Origin: a virus
Strand: one strand, 5' to 3'
IMG/VR virus record: IMGVR_UViG_3300034101_003510
Span: 1 to 28,974 of that record
DNA length: 28,974 nucleotides
Positions 13,753 through 22,495 of this stretch are shown piece after piece. The translations under genes and the position numbers were made by a program. Position 1 is the stretch's first letter. The number at the start of each line of letters is the position of its first letter. The notes under the pieces are model-generated. The model searched no databases and was not told where the DNA came from. It worked only from the letters and a program-made list of their open reading frames with translations.

Positions 13753-13977
13753 TTAGTTGTTTGGCAATTCTTCTTCAGATTCAGATGGTTTATCTTCTAG
13801 TCTAAATTCAAATGACATAGTTTCGTCATTATATGTTACAGAAAGCTGTACATCTTGATTGTTGGAGTTTATAAAATCTTCAGTAGGTATACTAATAGAT
13901 TCAATTTTATTTAAAATAGCAACCAAAACTCTTGTAGCGTTCATTGTTTTAAAAACATCTTCTGTATTACTTGTCAT
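13753..13977 (-). CDS. Small acidic protein between dnaE and recA
   Basis: A 74-aa protein: helical N-terminus (DVFKTMNATRVLVAILNKIESI), then beta-strand-like segments (DVQLSVTYNDETMSFEFRLED) and an acidic tail (SESEEELPNN). No family recognised. The ATG at 13977 overlaps the dnaE stop (ATGA) with AAGG upstream, and recA follows 5 nt later. The coupling points to a replication or recombination accessory role, but nothing more specific can be said. Confidence 0.7.
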   Translation of the reverse strand: MTSNTEDVFKTMNATRVLVAILNKIESISIPTEDFINSNNQDVQLSVTYNDETMSFEFRLEDKPSESEEELPNN

Positions 13978-16900
13978 CTTACATCCTTAACCATAAGTGT
14001 TCCATCTTCTAAGGTTTTTAGAGTTGGCTCGCAAATCATTCCTTCTCGCATTTTAGCCAATGAAATTGGATACATGCTAGAAAAAACAATAGCTCTATTT
14101 AAATTCTTATCTTTATCTGACATAACAAGGTGCGCCATAGTTTTGCCAGCTTTTGTTTTATATGGTGTATAGCTTATCACGAACCTTTGATTTTCGTCAA
14201 TAGGGTATGACTTTGCATATAAATATTTAACAAATGCATCGTCAGAATCCTTATTGATAGAATCAACATCTATGTATCTTGATATTCTATTATCGCCTAC
14301 AAGAACAAAATACATTTTATTTGTTTCTATTTTTGTCTGCTCTATATCGAATAATCCTACAGATCCACTTTCATCGACAAGCTCAATTCTCGACCAGCCA
14401 TTACCACGCTTGATGCTTTTGGCCATACCAAACATTACGAATGATCCCAGCTCTTCAAATTCATCAATAGGTCTTGCTTGTGCTTTAACCCTTGGCTCTA
14501 AGTTAGAAAGGTTAAAAGAAGGTATCCCTAAAAATTCGTAATAAGACTCTGCTTCTTTGCCACTTCTAGGATTATCATCAAAAGCAGCGCCCCCAATAGC
14601 ATTAAGAGAGTTAACGGCCCTAGAGTTAATACCGCTACCCTTCTTAGACGCCTTGTCGACAAAATCTTTGTAGTTTTCATACGGTCTCTTTTCAATAATT
14701 TTATTTGCAATACTGTCTGAAATAAATTTAACTTCAGCTAAACCAAATCTAATTGAATCTTTTTGTAGTGAAAAGTTTACATCTGATTCATTTACATGTG
14801 GAAGCTTAACTTTAATTCCAAGCCTCTTGGCTTCAATTAGATATCCTGTTCTGGCATCCTTGTCTCCTTCATTTTTAAGGATCGAGAATAAAAATTCCAA
14901 AGGATAATAGCACTTAAGCCAAGCGGTATAATAAGAAAGCATAGAATAAGCAACAGCGTGACTACGATTGAATGAGTATCCAGCGTGAGCTTCGAATGTT
15001 TTCCAGAGGTTCTCTGCTTCATCGGCGCTGATATGCTTTTTAGCGCCTTGAATAAACTTATCTTTAAACGGACCGAGTTCCTTTGCATCCTGCTTTTTAC
15101 CAATAACCTTTCTAACCTTGTCAGCCTCTGACCAAGTCATTCCACCTAGGTGTACGCATGCTTGCATAACCTGTTCCTGATAAATAATAACTCCGTATGT
15201 ATTTTCTGTAAAAGGTTTCATGATAGGATGAATATAGTTAACTGCCTCATCCCCGTGCTTTCTTTTAATATATGAAGCACCTACGGTATTCATTGCTCCT
15301 GGTCTAACAAGAGCATTTGATGCAGCCAAGTCTTCAAACTTATCTACCTGCATCTTTATAAGTAGATTTGTGTAAGGCGTTGCTTCTGCTTGGAAAACAC
15401 CTTTAGTGTATCCGTCGTTAAACATCTTGTAAACTTTTTGGTCGTCAAGGGGGATGTTGTAAAGATTAATCTCTTTACCGTGTCTATCCTTAACTGATTT
15501 TAATGTATCTGAGATTACAGATAAAGTCTTAAGACCTAGGGCATCTAGCTTAATAAGACCTATATCTGCAACCGTATCCATGTCGTATGCCACGACTGGA
15601 ATTCTTCCAGACACGTCATCATTTGCATCTGCTCTGGACTCTATTGGTGCATACTTTCTCAAGTCATCTTTTGCCACAACTACACCAGCAGCATGTACTC
15701 CAACGCTTCGAATCTTTCCACGAAGACGTTCTGCAAGCCAAGTTACCTCTGGGTACTTTGCTCTAAACTCTTTTGTATTGGGTGAATCCATAAAATCTTC
15801 AAACGTATCAATAGACTTCATTGCACGATTAACATCAGAAAGAGGAACCATAAATACTCTTGCCGCATCTCTAATTACACCCTTATCTTTAAAGTAAGTA
15901 AATGTAGAAATAGATGCTACGTGCTTAAACTTCTTCTTCAAATAATCTTTAACCTCTTTACGACGACGGTCCTCGAAGTCTGTATCAATATCTGGAAAGT
16001 CATTACGTTCTGGATTAATAAATCTAAAGAAAAGCAAATCATATTTAATTGGATCTACATCTGTAATTCCAAGGGCGTAGCAAACTAGTGAGCCTGCTGC
16101 AGAACCACGACCTGGGCCAACCATAATATTATTTGACTTAGCCCATGTAATCATATCTGCAACAACTAAGAAATATGAAGCAAATGCTTTATCTTTAATT
16201 ATAGATAACTCTTCTGCAATTCTATCCAAGTAGACCTGATCTTTGTCCAGAGATAGCCTTCTAAGGCCTTCTAAGGCCATATCAGCTAGTTTCTTGTCAG
16301 CATTGGTCTTTGGGATGGGTAGCAGATCTAATCCCTCATAGAAGTCATACTCTTCAATCTTGTCTGCAATCTCCATTGTATTATCATATATATCTGTACG
16401 AGTAATGCCTGCTTTATTAAAGTCCGCCTCAATTTCAGACCTGCTTTGAATAAATAGATTATAATCTTGAAATGATATTCTACGGTCTGGGTATAAGTAA
16501 TTAAATCTATCCATCATGTCTGGCATTTGTCTAGACATTTCAAAGTCTGCATCTTTATCCGACTTAGGAGATGTTGATAGAATAAGCATTGCTTCTTCTA
16601 ATACTCTATCTTCTTCTTTAGCAAAGTGAGCATCTCCTGTTGCCACCGCTTTTATCTTGAGTTGATCAGCCAGCTCCAAAAGCTTTGAGTTGATTTCTGT
16701 CGGGTTATGAGATTGCACCTCAACGTAAAAGTCTTCACCAAAAGTTTTCTTAAAGTCTTGAAGTACAAGTTTTGCTTCTGAGAATTCCTGGCGTTCAATA
16801 GCCTTACTAATAAGCCCGTTAAGGCATCCAGACAATACAATAATACCTTCTGCATACTCTTTCAATACCTCTCTATCAATACGTGGCTTATGATAAAAGC

Positions 16901-17243
16901 CTTCTGTCCATGCAAGCTCCTGAAGGGTGTTTATATTCTCTAGACCCTTTTTATTCTTAGCTAAAAGAATAATATGGTTATAGGCCTGAATTGATTTATC
17001 TGTCTTTGAAGATCTATCAAATCTATCTGTTGGAGAAATGTATGCTTCCACTCCAAGAATTGGCTTGATCCCTTGCTCTTTACATGCAATTTGCATTTCA
17101 CGGTGTGAAGATAGTGTTCCGTGGTCAGTAATAGCCAGAGAAGTCTGACCAGCTTCTTTTGCAGCTTTTACAAGTTCGGCAGGAGAATTAAGCCCATCCA
17201 TTAATGAATAGAAAGAATGCACATGCAAATGTGTGAAGTTCAA
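13974..17243 (-). CDS. dnaE: DNA polymerase III alpha subunit (family C replicase)
   Basis: A 1089-aa DnaE-type polymerase, slightly shorter than the bacterial 1160. PHP domain at the N-terminus: HLHVHS (5-10), AITDHGT, LGVEAYI and GDAHF keep the metal-binding residues, so a proofreading-type activity is possible. Palm: GPGRGSAAGS (376-385) and FPDIDTDFEDRRR with catalytic D418 and D420. An OB-fold region is near 955-1010. It replicates the phage genome. The TTG start at 17243 is supported by GGAG 7 nt upstream and by the HLHVHS start. It lies 25 nt after the gp32-like gene. Confidence 0.95.
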   Translation of the reverse strand: MNFTHLHVHSFYSLMDGLNSPAELVKAAKEAGQTSLAITDHGTLSSHREMQIACKEQGIKPILGVEAYISPTDRFDRSSKTDKSIQAYNHIILLAKNKKGLENINTLQELAWTEGFYHKPRIDREVLKEYAEGIIVLSGCLNGLISKAIERQEFSEAKLVLQDFKKTFGEDFYVEVQSHNPTEINSKLLELADQLKIKAVATGDAHFAKEEDRVLEEAMLILSTSPKSDKDADFEMSRQMPDMMDRFNYLYPDRRISFQDYNLFIQSRSEIEADFNKAGITRTDIYDNTMEIADKIEEYDFYEGLDLLPIPKTNADKKLADMALEGLRRLSLDKDQVYLDRIAEELSIIKDKAFASYFLVVADMITWAKSNNIMVGPGRGSAAGSLVCYALGITDVDPIKYDLLFFRFINPERNDFPDIDTDFEDRRRKEVKDYLKKKFKHVASISTFTYFKDKGVIRDAARVFMVPLSDVNRAMKSIDTFEDFMDSPNTKEFRAKYPEVTWLAERLRGKIRSVGVHAAGVVVAKDDLRKYAPIESRADANDDVSGRIPVVAYDMDTVADIGLIKLDALGLKTLSVISDTLKSVKDRHGKEINLYNIPLDDQKVYKMFNDGYTKGVFQAEATPYTNLLIKMQVDKFEDLAASNALVRPGAMNTVGASYIKRKHGDEAVNYIHPIMKPFTENTYGVIIYQEQVMQACVHLGGMTWSEADKVRKVIGKKQDAKELGPFKDKFIQGAKKHISADEAENLWKTFEAHAGYSFNRSHAVAYSMLSYYTAWLKCYYPLEFLFSILKNEGDKDARTGYLIEAKRLGIKVKLPHVNESDVNFSLQKDSIRFGLAEVKFISDSIANKIIEKRPYENYKDFVDKASKKGSGINSRAVNSLNAIGGAAFDDNPRSGKEAESYYEFLGIPSFNLSNLEPRVKAQARPIDEFEELGSFVMFGMAKSIKRGNGWSRIELVDESGSVGLFDIEQTKIETNKMYFVLVGDNRISRYIDVDSINKDSDDAFVKYLYAKSYPIDENQRFVISYTPYKTKAGKTMAHLVMSDKDKNLNRAIVFSSMYPISLAKMREGMICEPTLKTLEDGTLMVKDVR

Positions 17244-17268
17244 CTTAATTCTCCGCCTATACTCTCTC

Positions 17269-17943
17269 TTACCAGTCTACGCTGCTGCTTGTTGAAGATG
17301 ACTCTCGTTCTTCTGGAGATGACTCACCAGTATAGAATGCTTCCTGCTCTGCGTATGGAACGCTACGCACTGCTGTTTTTTCTAAATCAAACAGCTCGAC
17401 AGCAGAAAAGTCGAATGGCTTTTCATCTTTAGCCAACGGTATAATTGTGTAGCTTGTGTCTGTCTTAAGACCACTACGCTTTACACGCCACATTAGATTT
17501 GTGATGCTTCCCATTTCATTTGCATATTCAATCAGTGTTGGTGTAATTGTTTTACCGCTTACTCCTTGAGAAAGAATTGCTACATATGGCTCAGTCTTTC
17601 CATCATCGACTAGAACATTAATGTAAAGACGCTTTCTTGCGCCCCAACCAGCCTTTGGATCCTTGCGGTGCTGCTCTTGAGCCCAGTCACGGCCTTCATC
17701 TTCCATTGTGTCTAGTGCCTTACGGCGATAATCTTTAGGGTTTGTGTGTTCAATTGCAAAAAATCCGCAACCCATTTTTTCATTATAGTGTGGTGAATCT
17801 GGATCAAGCTCTTGTAAGAAACGAATCTTTACAGCTTCTCCATCTTCAATCTTTAACCACTTTGCCTTGCTATCTTCTGAACTAGTGTATGTAACCTTGT
17901 CCATTGCCTTTGTCATTCCTGACAAACCTTTTACTATTCCCAT
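17269..17943 (-). CDS. gp32-like single-stranded DNA-binding protein (putative)
   Basis: A 224-aa protein with the pattern of phage replication ssDNA-binding proteins: KAKWLKIEDGEAVKIRFLQE as first strand region, a cysteine and histidine region (MGCGFFAIEHTNPKDYRRKA), basic patches (RKDPKAGWGARKRLY), then a Ser-rich acidic tail (ESSPEERESSSTSSSVDW) ending in an aromatic, as in proteins whose tail contacts the replisome. The assignment is by pattern and by its place between primase and polymerase. ATG 17943 has AAGGAG upstream. It would work beside, not replace, the SSB at 11872. Confidence 0.65.
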   Translation of the reverse strand: MGIVKGLSGMTKAMDKVTYTSSEDSKAKWLKIEDGEAVKIRFLQELDPDSPHYNEKMGCGFFAIEHTNPKDYRRKALDTMEDEGRDWAQEQHRKDPKAGWGARKRLYINVLVDDGKTEPYVAILSQGVSGKTITPTLIEYANEMGSITNLMWRVKRSGLKTDTSYTIIPLAKDEKPFDFSAVELFDLEKTAVRSVPYAEQEAFYTGESSPEERESSSTSSSVDW

Positions 17944-17963
17944 TTTATTCTCCTTATGTATGT

Positions 17964-17980
17964 AACGGTATATATCCGTT
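17964..17980. repeat. Short inverted repeat before the gp32-like gene
   Basis: AACGG and CCGTT flank a 7-nt AT spacer inside the 53-nt gap between the primase stop and the gp32-like start. It is too short for a confident terminator, could be an operator or mRNA hairpin, and has no T-run after it. Confidence 0.3.
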
Positions 17981-17996
17981 TGTAACCACGTATTTT

Positions 17997-18986
17997 TTAA
18001 GTTCTATATTCAAAATTAGATATGGCATTTGTTATACAGGCTTTAATATCTTCATCAGACATATCACCTGCATCTTTTACACCCTCTGGATATATTCTAC
18101 CATAAGAATGCGATGCCCACAAGATGTTTTTATTACTTAATTTGTAAGCAATAGCCGAGCCTAAATCTCTTCCAGCCTTATCTGCATCAGTCATAATAAT
18201 AACTGTATTGAAATATCTGTTTAAAAGCCCTAAATTATCTCCAGATATATGACCGCCAAGAGTGGCAACTACATTAGGAAAGCCAGCTTGGTGAACACGA
18301 ATAGCATCAAAGCTAGACTCTACAACTATTACTCTGTCACCAATTTTCTTGGCACGATGAATATTAAACATAGTCTTGCTTCTTGGAAGGTCTTTACTAT
18401 TCTTAAATCTTTTATCAGATATAGATCTACCAACAACACCGACTGGAGTTCCATCTGGACTATGTACTGGAACAGTTATCATGTCCATATTTTCAGAATA
18501 CCCTAACATAAAATGTTCCATTGATTCTGAATTAATTCCACGAGAAACTAGATACTCTTTTGCCTTGCTGCTTTTTACTAAACCATCATATAAATTTTTT
18601 AAGGTAGCTTCTGGGAACTCAACAAACTCTGGTTTATCTTGCAGCATATCTTTAAGAGACTCATCAAAATTTGCTAATGCTTCAGACTGCTTAGACTCAA
18701 TAAATCTTAGCGACTGAAACTCATTTTTATTTAATATCCTTTTAACAAGGTCGCTCAATGTTCCAGCTTCTCCGCAGGATGGATTAAAGCAAATATATGC
18801 GCCTTTTGTTTTACTTATACTAAAACTTGATGTATGTCTATTAGAATGAAATGGGCAGTACGCAAGATAATCATTTGATGTCTCGCCCACCATATCTATT
18901 CCAAGGCTTTGTACTATTGATTTGATATGGGCAGGGGTGTACTCCGAGCTATCAACTTGCCTTGAGTTATACCCTCTAATTGCCAT
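17997..18986 (-). CDS. dnaG: DnaG-like primase
   Basis: A 329-aa primase. The N-terminal CHC2-type zinc site has C44, H47, C66 and C71 (YCPFHS and CFNPSCGEAG). The TOPRIM core has E223 and D227 (VIVVESSFDAI) and D267, D269 (MTDADKAGRD). It makes RNA primers for the phage replisome with the DnaB-like helicase upstream. ATG 18986 (MAIRGYNSRQ) is preferred; a GTG at 19037 would extend further into the preceding gene. Even so, the first 73 nt overlap the 99-aa gene in another frame. It lacks a long C-terminal helicase-binding domain, as in compact phage primases. Confidence 0.92.
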   Translation of the reverse strand: MAIRGYNSRQVDSSEYTPAHIKSIVQSLGIDMVGETSNDYLAYCPFHSNRHTSSFSISKTKGAYICFNPSCGEAGTLSDLVKRILNKNEFQSLRFIESKQSEALANFDESLKDMLQDKPEFVEFPEATLKNLYDGLVKSSKAKEYLVSRGINSESMEHFMLGYSENMDMITVPVHSPDGTPVGVVGRSISDKRFKNSKDLPRSKTMFNIHRAKKIGDRVIVVESSFDAIRVHQAGFPNVVATLGGHISGDNLGLLNRYFNTVIIMTDADKAGRDLGSAIAYKLSNKNILWASHSYGRIYPEGVKDAGDMSDEDIKACITNAISNFEYRT

Positions 18987-19213
18987 GACTTCTTCTTTCC
19001 TACATAGACTCCGTGGATAGTCATTAAGAATTTCCACGTTTGACCATCAAATTCTACCGAAAAGGATGGGTCAATGTCAAGTACTCTGGTGTATCCAGAT
19101 TCTCTCATTTGATCTACAAGCAAGTTTTCATACTGTTTCTTGATCTTAATCATATTAGAATCATCTAGAAACTCAACCTGTATTTGAAACCTTTTAATGT
19201 TTTGATGAGTCAT
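18914..19213 (-). CDS. Small protein overlapping the primase start
   Basis: A 99-aa protein that looks like alpha/beta: a strand (KRFQIQVEFLDD), a helix (MIKIKKQYENLLVDQMRESG), then strands (VLDIDPSFSVEFDGQTWKF, LMTIHGVYVGKKKSW). No family recognised. The 73-nt overlap with the primase in a different frame, plus 20 nt with the helicase upstream, makes it unusually entangled; the protein-like pattern over its whole length argues that it is real. A replisome accessory role is inferred only from its place between helicase and primase. Confidence 0.65.
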   Translation of the reverse strand: MTHQNIKRFQIQVEFLDDSNMIKIKKQYENLLVDQMRESGYTRVLDIDPSFSVEFDGQTWKFLMTIHGVYVGKKKSWQLEGITQGKLIARSTPLPISNQ

Positions 19214-20444
19214 TGCTCAGCTCTGGAAGATCTTCGTAAATTGGAGTAATAACACCTCTGTTAATATCCCAATCAAGGAAGAATCTGAAGTCGTGTCCGT
19301 GTCTATTCTTTCTAGACACCACCTCAATTAAATCTGTATTAGCATGCTTGTGAATAGCAATAGCCATATCTGCATCATACTCAATTGCTTTTGACCATGC
19401 AACTTGGCTCATCATCGGAGGCTGCTTTTGGTCTGAGATATCATCTGCAGTTGCTGCAGTAATATCAATAATTGGAATTCCATTTGTAACAGCCAATAAC
19501 TTAAAGTCTCTTGAGATATTTCTATTTCGCTCTACTTCAGAGTTACTTCGCTTGTTATCATTAAATAGTTGATGGTAATCTAAAATTACTAAGTCTGGCT
19601 TATGCTGATCAATCTTTCCTTGAATTGTTGCTGGTGTTACTTCTCCAGCACCTTCATTAGAAACAAGAATGAAGCTGTTCTTTCCTTCAGTTTTTTTCTT
19701 TCCCCAAGTTTTAAAATCATCAATGTTAATGTCACCTTTTGAAAGGTCGCTTGCTCTAAACAATCCAGAACCAAGCATTGTATATATTCTGTCTCGCATA
19801 TTCTCTGGTGCCATTTCAAGAGAAACAATCATAGGCTTAAAGCCTTGCTCCCAAGCTTTGCATGCTAAGTATGATGTGAACCAAGTCTTACCACGTCCTG
19901 GCCAGCCAATAGCAACGATAAGGTGTCCTGGAGCCATACCTGTTGGGTAAGCTTTATCAATTGCTTCAAATCCAGTTAGGATTCCTGGGCTACCGCCCAT
20001 TGCCAATGATCTAGTTCTTACTGACTCGTAGTGTCTTTCTGCTGAATCTAAATCTGTTATATCTAAATCTTTTACATTATTAGTATATCTGCTTAGGTTT
20101 GCTAACTGTGACTGCATTGTACCAAGAACCCTAGAAGGAGCATCGTCCTTCAAAGAGGAACCAGCTTGAAGAAGAATGGTCTTTAGTTTGTTGCCAACAA
20201 ATTCATTTTTAAGTTTATCTAAATAGTATCCAGTCTCTCCTTTAGTTTCAACTGGCTCAAAGTCTTTAAACTTATCTTGAAGAATAGTTGCTTCTGGTAC
20301 AGCTCTAAACTTATAATAATATGACTTAAGGCCTTCCCAAATATCTTTATGAGAAACGAATAGGTCGTCTGAGTTATCTGCAAGTATAGTGCTGATGTCT
20401 TTGTTCTTGCATACCGCTGAGATTAGCTCGGCTTCTGTATTCAT
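19194..20444 (-). CDS. dnaB: DnaB-like replicative helicase
   Basis: A 416-aa RecA-fold helicase. The N-terminal 130 residues resemble a DnaB N-domain in a loose way; Walker A is GWPGRGKTWF (K186), Walker B is DLVILDYHQL, and SQVAWSKAIEYDADMAIAI and VSRKNRHGHDFRFFLDWD follow as in DnaB. It would unwind DNA ahead of DnaE. The ATG at 20444 overlaps the upstream stop (ATGA) with GAGGG before it, so it is coupled to the 105-aa gene. Confidence 0.92.
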   Translation of the reverse strand: MNTEAELISAVCKNKDISTILADNSDDLFVSHKDIWEGLKSYYYKFRAVPEATILQDKFKDFEPVETKGETGYYLDKLKNEFVGNKLKTILLQAGSSLKDDAPSRVLGTMQSQLANLSRYTNNVKDLDITDLDSAERHYESVRTRSLAMGGSPGILTGFEAIDKAYPTGMAPGHLIVAIGWPGRGKTWFTSYLACKAWEQGFKPMIVSLEMAPENMRDRIYTMLGSGLFRASDLSKGDINIDDFKTWGKKKTEGKNSFILVSNEGAGEVTPATIQGKIDQHKPDLVILDYHQLFNDNKRSNSEVERNRNISRDFKLLAVTNGIPIIDITAATADDISDQKQPPMMSQVAWSKAIEYDADMAIAIHKHANTDLIEVVSRKNRHGHDFRFFLDWDINRGVITPIYEDLPELSNDSSKH

Positions 20445-20758
20445 TCATTACCCTCAATCATTTTTTTTGTTTCCTGCAACAGACGGCTTCTGTTGGCTTT
20501 GTCTTCTTTAATCTGCATCATCATGTCTTCTATTCTTTCAAAGTTGTTGTAGAAAAAATTAAGCGGGTGCCTATTCTTTCCAGTCTCAAAATAATAGTAC
20601 AAAACATCCTTTGCGCGATCAAACCCTATGCTGTCAATCACATCTTGCATAGCCCATTTTTCTTTATATCTATTAATTGTTGGCTTTGAACTGTATAGGC
20701 CTTCATATAGATTTGAATATAAAGATAGCAGGATATAGGGTTCTTTATTTACTGCCAC
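20441..20758 (-). CDS. Helical protein upstream of the helicase, possible loader
   Basis: A 105-aa, mostly helical protein (LLSLYSNLYEGLYSSKPTIN, then QDVIDSIGFDRAKDVLYYYF, then a charged C-terminal coiled region ending TKKMIEGNE). No family recognised. Its stop overlaps the helicase ATG, a location where phages often encode helicase loaders, so loading or accessory function is a reasonable but unproven guess. The start is GTG 20758 with GAGG 6 nt upstream. Confidence 0.7.
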   Translation of the reverse strand: MAVNKEPYILLSLYSNLYEGLYSSKPTINRYKEKWAMQDVIDSIGFDRAKDVLYYYFETGKNRHPLNFFYNNFERIEDMMMQIKEDKANRSRLLQETKKMIEGNE

Positions 20759-20954
20759 GCAATTCCTCTTCTACTTCTTGAGTCTTTTGAATGAGCTTGT
20801 CTTCAACAAACTTGTAAACTCTATCTGCTGCTGCATCTACTGTTTCGCCGTCTCTAACAAAATCGTCTACGCCGATACCAATTTTAATGCTTTCGAAGTT
20901 ACCTAAGTTACGTGTAAAAGATAGATCAACTCTAACCTGAGTTCCCTTTTCCAT
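20745..20954 (-). CDS. Small alpha/beta protein of the replication block
   Basis: A 69-aa protein: strands VRVDLSFTRNLGNFESIKIG and GVDDFVR, then a helix (ETVDAAADRVYKFVEDKLIQKTQEVEEEL). No family recognised. The ATG at 20954 overlaps the 40-aa zinc-finger stop (TAATG) with GGAG upstream; its end overlaps the GTG-start gene by 14 nt. No function can be assigned. Confidence 0.75.
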   Translation of the reverse strand: MEKGTQVRVDLSFTRNLGNFESIKIGIGVDDFVRDGETVDAAADRVYKFVEDKLIQKTQEVEEELRGSK

Positions 20955-21076
20955 TAGTGCTCCGCCTTTCTATGTCTGCTTAAAGTGTCGTGGGCAAAAA
21001 TGCCCCAACGCACTACCAATTCTTTCTTACATATTTCACATACTACAACTCTTGCTGGGGCTACTCTGCTTTCCAT
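20954..21076 (-). CDS. 40-aa C2H2-type zinc-finger protein
   Basis: From ATG 21076 the frame encodes a short basic protein with C13-x2-C16 (VVCEICKKEL) and H29 and H35 (FAHDTLSRHRKAEH), spaced like a compact C2H2 zinc finger. It overlaps the previous gene by 16 nt and the next by 1 nt (TAATG). Zinc-liganding residues at every expected position in so short a frame support coding. DNA or RNA binding is inferred. Confidence 0.6.
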   Translation of the reverse strand: MESRVAPARVVVCEICKKELVVRWGIFAHDTLSRHRKAEH

Positions 21077-21543
21077 ACTGGCACAAAGTTCCCTTCTGTT
21101 GTCTTAGTATACAATATAGTGTTGTGTTTGAGAAGAGCCCTCATTTCATTTCTTGAAGGCATGTTATTAGAATACCCTGATTCTAATATAAACTCATGAA
21201 TGTCCATAATGTCCGATTCACTATACATAAACTTATACCATGTGCTATCTGGATTACCTATTGGATATACTTTTTGAGGATATCTTATCTTCCCGTCCAA
21301 AATATAATCTTCTATAGTAACCTTATGCTTGCCAAGCATTTGAGCTACTTGGCTAGTTGAATATGCATTCTCCATAGTTTTTAAAACTTGTGAATAAGAA
21401 TACATAAGTCTTTTTTTATCTGGATAGCACCAAGCAACCATTTGGTCTTTAGATCTTGAATGACTTAATACTTTATGTATCTTGTTATTTAAGAAGAAAT
21501 ACCGAATGCTTTTAGCTGACTGTTTTCTCTTTTTTCTATCCAT
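21061..21543 (-). CDS. Helix-turn-helix DNA-binding protein (excisionase/MerR-like)
   Basis: A 160-aa protein with a basic N-terminus (MDRKKRKQSAKSIRYFF), then AYSTSQVAQMLGKHKVTIEDYILDGKIRYPQK at about 60-91, a winged-HTH of the excisionase/MerR sort, and a C-terminal helical part ending VPVWKAE. It may regulate transcription or mark an origin. The ATG at 21543 has AGGTAA near it; the start lies inside the upstream zinc-ribbon gene (55-nt overlap in another frame). Confidence 0.75.
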   Translation of the reverse strand: MDRKKRKQSAKSIRYFFLNNKIHKVLSHSRSKDQMVAWCYPDKKRLMYSYSQVLKTMENAYSTSQVAQMLGKHKVTIEDYILDGKIRYPQKVYPIGNPDSTWYKFMYSESDIMDIHEFILESGYSNNMPSRNEMRALLKHNTILYTKTTEGNFVPVWKAE

Positions 21544-21677
21544 TTACCTAGTGCACTCGTATCCTTATTAATCATCCATCTTTTACCGCACATCATGCAG
21601 AAAAGCTCTACGTGTAGTTTTTGTGAAAATACTCTATCTACAAAAACTCTCCCCTGACACTTATTGCATTTCATCAT
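21489..21677 (-). CDS. Small zinc-ribbon protein
   Basis: A 62-aa protein with two CxxC knuckles: C4/C7 (KCNKC) and C27/C30 (FCMMCGKRW), separated by two strands, then a basic helix. This is a classic short zinc ribbon; the function is unknown. The ATG at 21677 or 21674 overlaps the stop of the metallophosphoesterase. Its last 55 nt overlap the HTH gene. Confidence 0.75.
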   Translation of the reverse strand: MMKCNKCQGRVFVDRVFSQKLHVELFCMMCGKRWMINKDTSALGKWIEKRENSQLKAFGISS

Positions 21678-22474
21678 AGCGTAAATAGCTTCCCATCAAC
21701 AACACATGAGTAATCTGGTGCCACATGGATCATTTGAATATGTGGGTAGTCATTTACAATATGTGCAATGGCAAAACCCTTTTGCCAATCATGGTGCTGC
21801 ATATATTTCATTCCATCTGATTTTTCATCACACATGTGGCCAAGCTCATAACCTCGAAGAGTTTCTCCCTGTCCACCGTTTCTTAATTCATAAGTAACTA
21901 GGTGTGATGCTATTCTGTGAGAGTGTCCTCTCATCAAAGATATCTGAAGGTCTTCCATGTCTTTTCTTACTGAACCAGTTGAAGCAATTGAAAGCCCATG
22001 GTGAACGTGTATATCTCCGAATCGGCGCTTTGGAAGTTCATTATAATAAATATACTCATAGCCTAAAGAGTCTAAGCTCCACATTGATTCTGGAGTTACC
22101 TCAGAAATATACTCTGGCAATTTAGCATCTACATAATTAAAGATTCTAATATCATGATTTCCTAATGCTGAAAAAAGCTGAGCATCTGGAAGCATCTCTC
22201 TTGTCTTTGCATAAAAGTCTCTTGCGCCTTTTGCTTCATGCCTCATCATTGGAACAATAAGATCTTTGCTATCATTCTTATGATAGTTTAAAAACTCTGC
22301 TGATTTGCCCTCAGTATACTTGCTATAGCAAGCCTGATCATCTGTGTCTCCAAGGTAGTCAACGACATCTGGTTTAAACCACTTCATGACTTTAAACCAA
22401 AGCGCAATCATCTTATCATCTTGATACGGAAATTGTTGATCGGATGATATCATCCACTTTAAATCGTTGCTCAT
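21674..22474 (-). CDS. Calcineurin-like metallophosphoesterase
   Basis: A 266-aa protein with the metallophosphoesterase motifs in order: SDQQ (D12, with the usual DxH changed to DxQ), GDTDD (42-46), GNHD (105-108), HVHHG (about 156-160) and GHSH (183-186). The family hydrolyses phosphomono- or diesters with two metal ions; the substrate is unknown, and phage members may act on DNA ends, nucleotides or signalling molecules. It is the first gene after the strong promoter at 22528-22555, so probably the first of the replication operon; ATG 22474 has AAGGG 5 nt upstream. Confidence 0.88.
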   Translation of the reverse strand: MSNDLKWMISSDQQFPYQDDKMIALWFKVMKWFKPDVVDYLGDTDDQACYSKYTEGKSAEFLNYHKNDSKDLIVPMMRHEAKGARDFYAKTREMLPDAQLFSALGNHDIRIFNYVDAKLPEYISEVTPESMWSLDSLGYEYIYYNELPKRRFGDIHVHHGLSIASTGSVRKDMEDLQISLMRGHSHRIASHLVTYELRNGGQGETLRGYELGHMCDEKSDGMKYMQHHDWQKGFAIAHIVNDYPHIQMIHVAPDYSCVVDGKLFTL

Positions 22475-22495
22475 TAAAACCCTTAATATATATAA

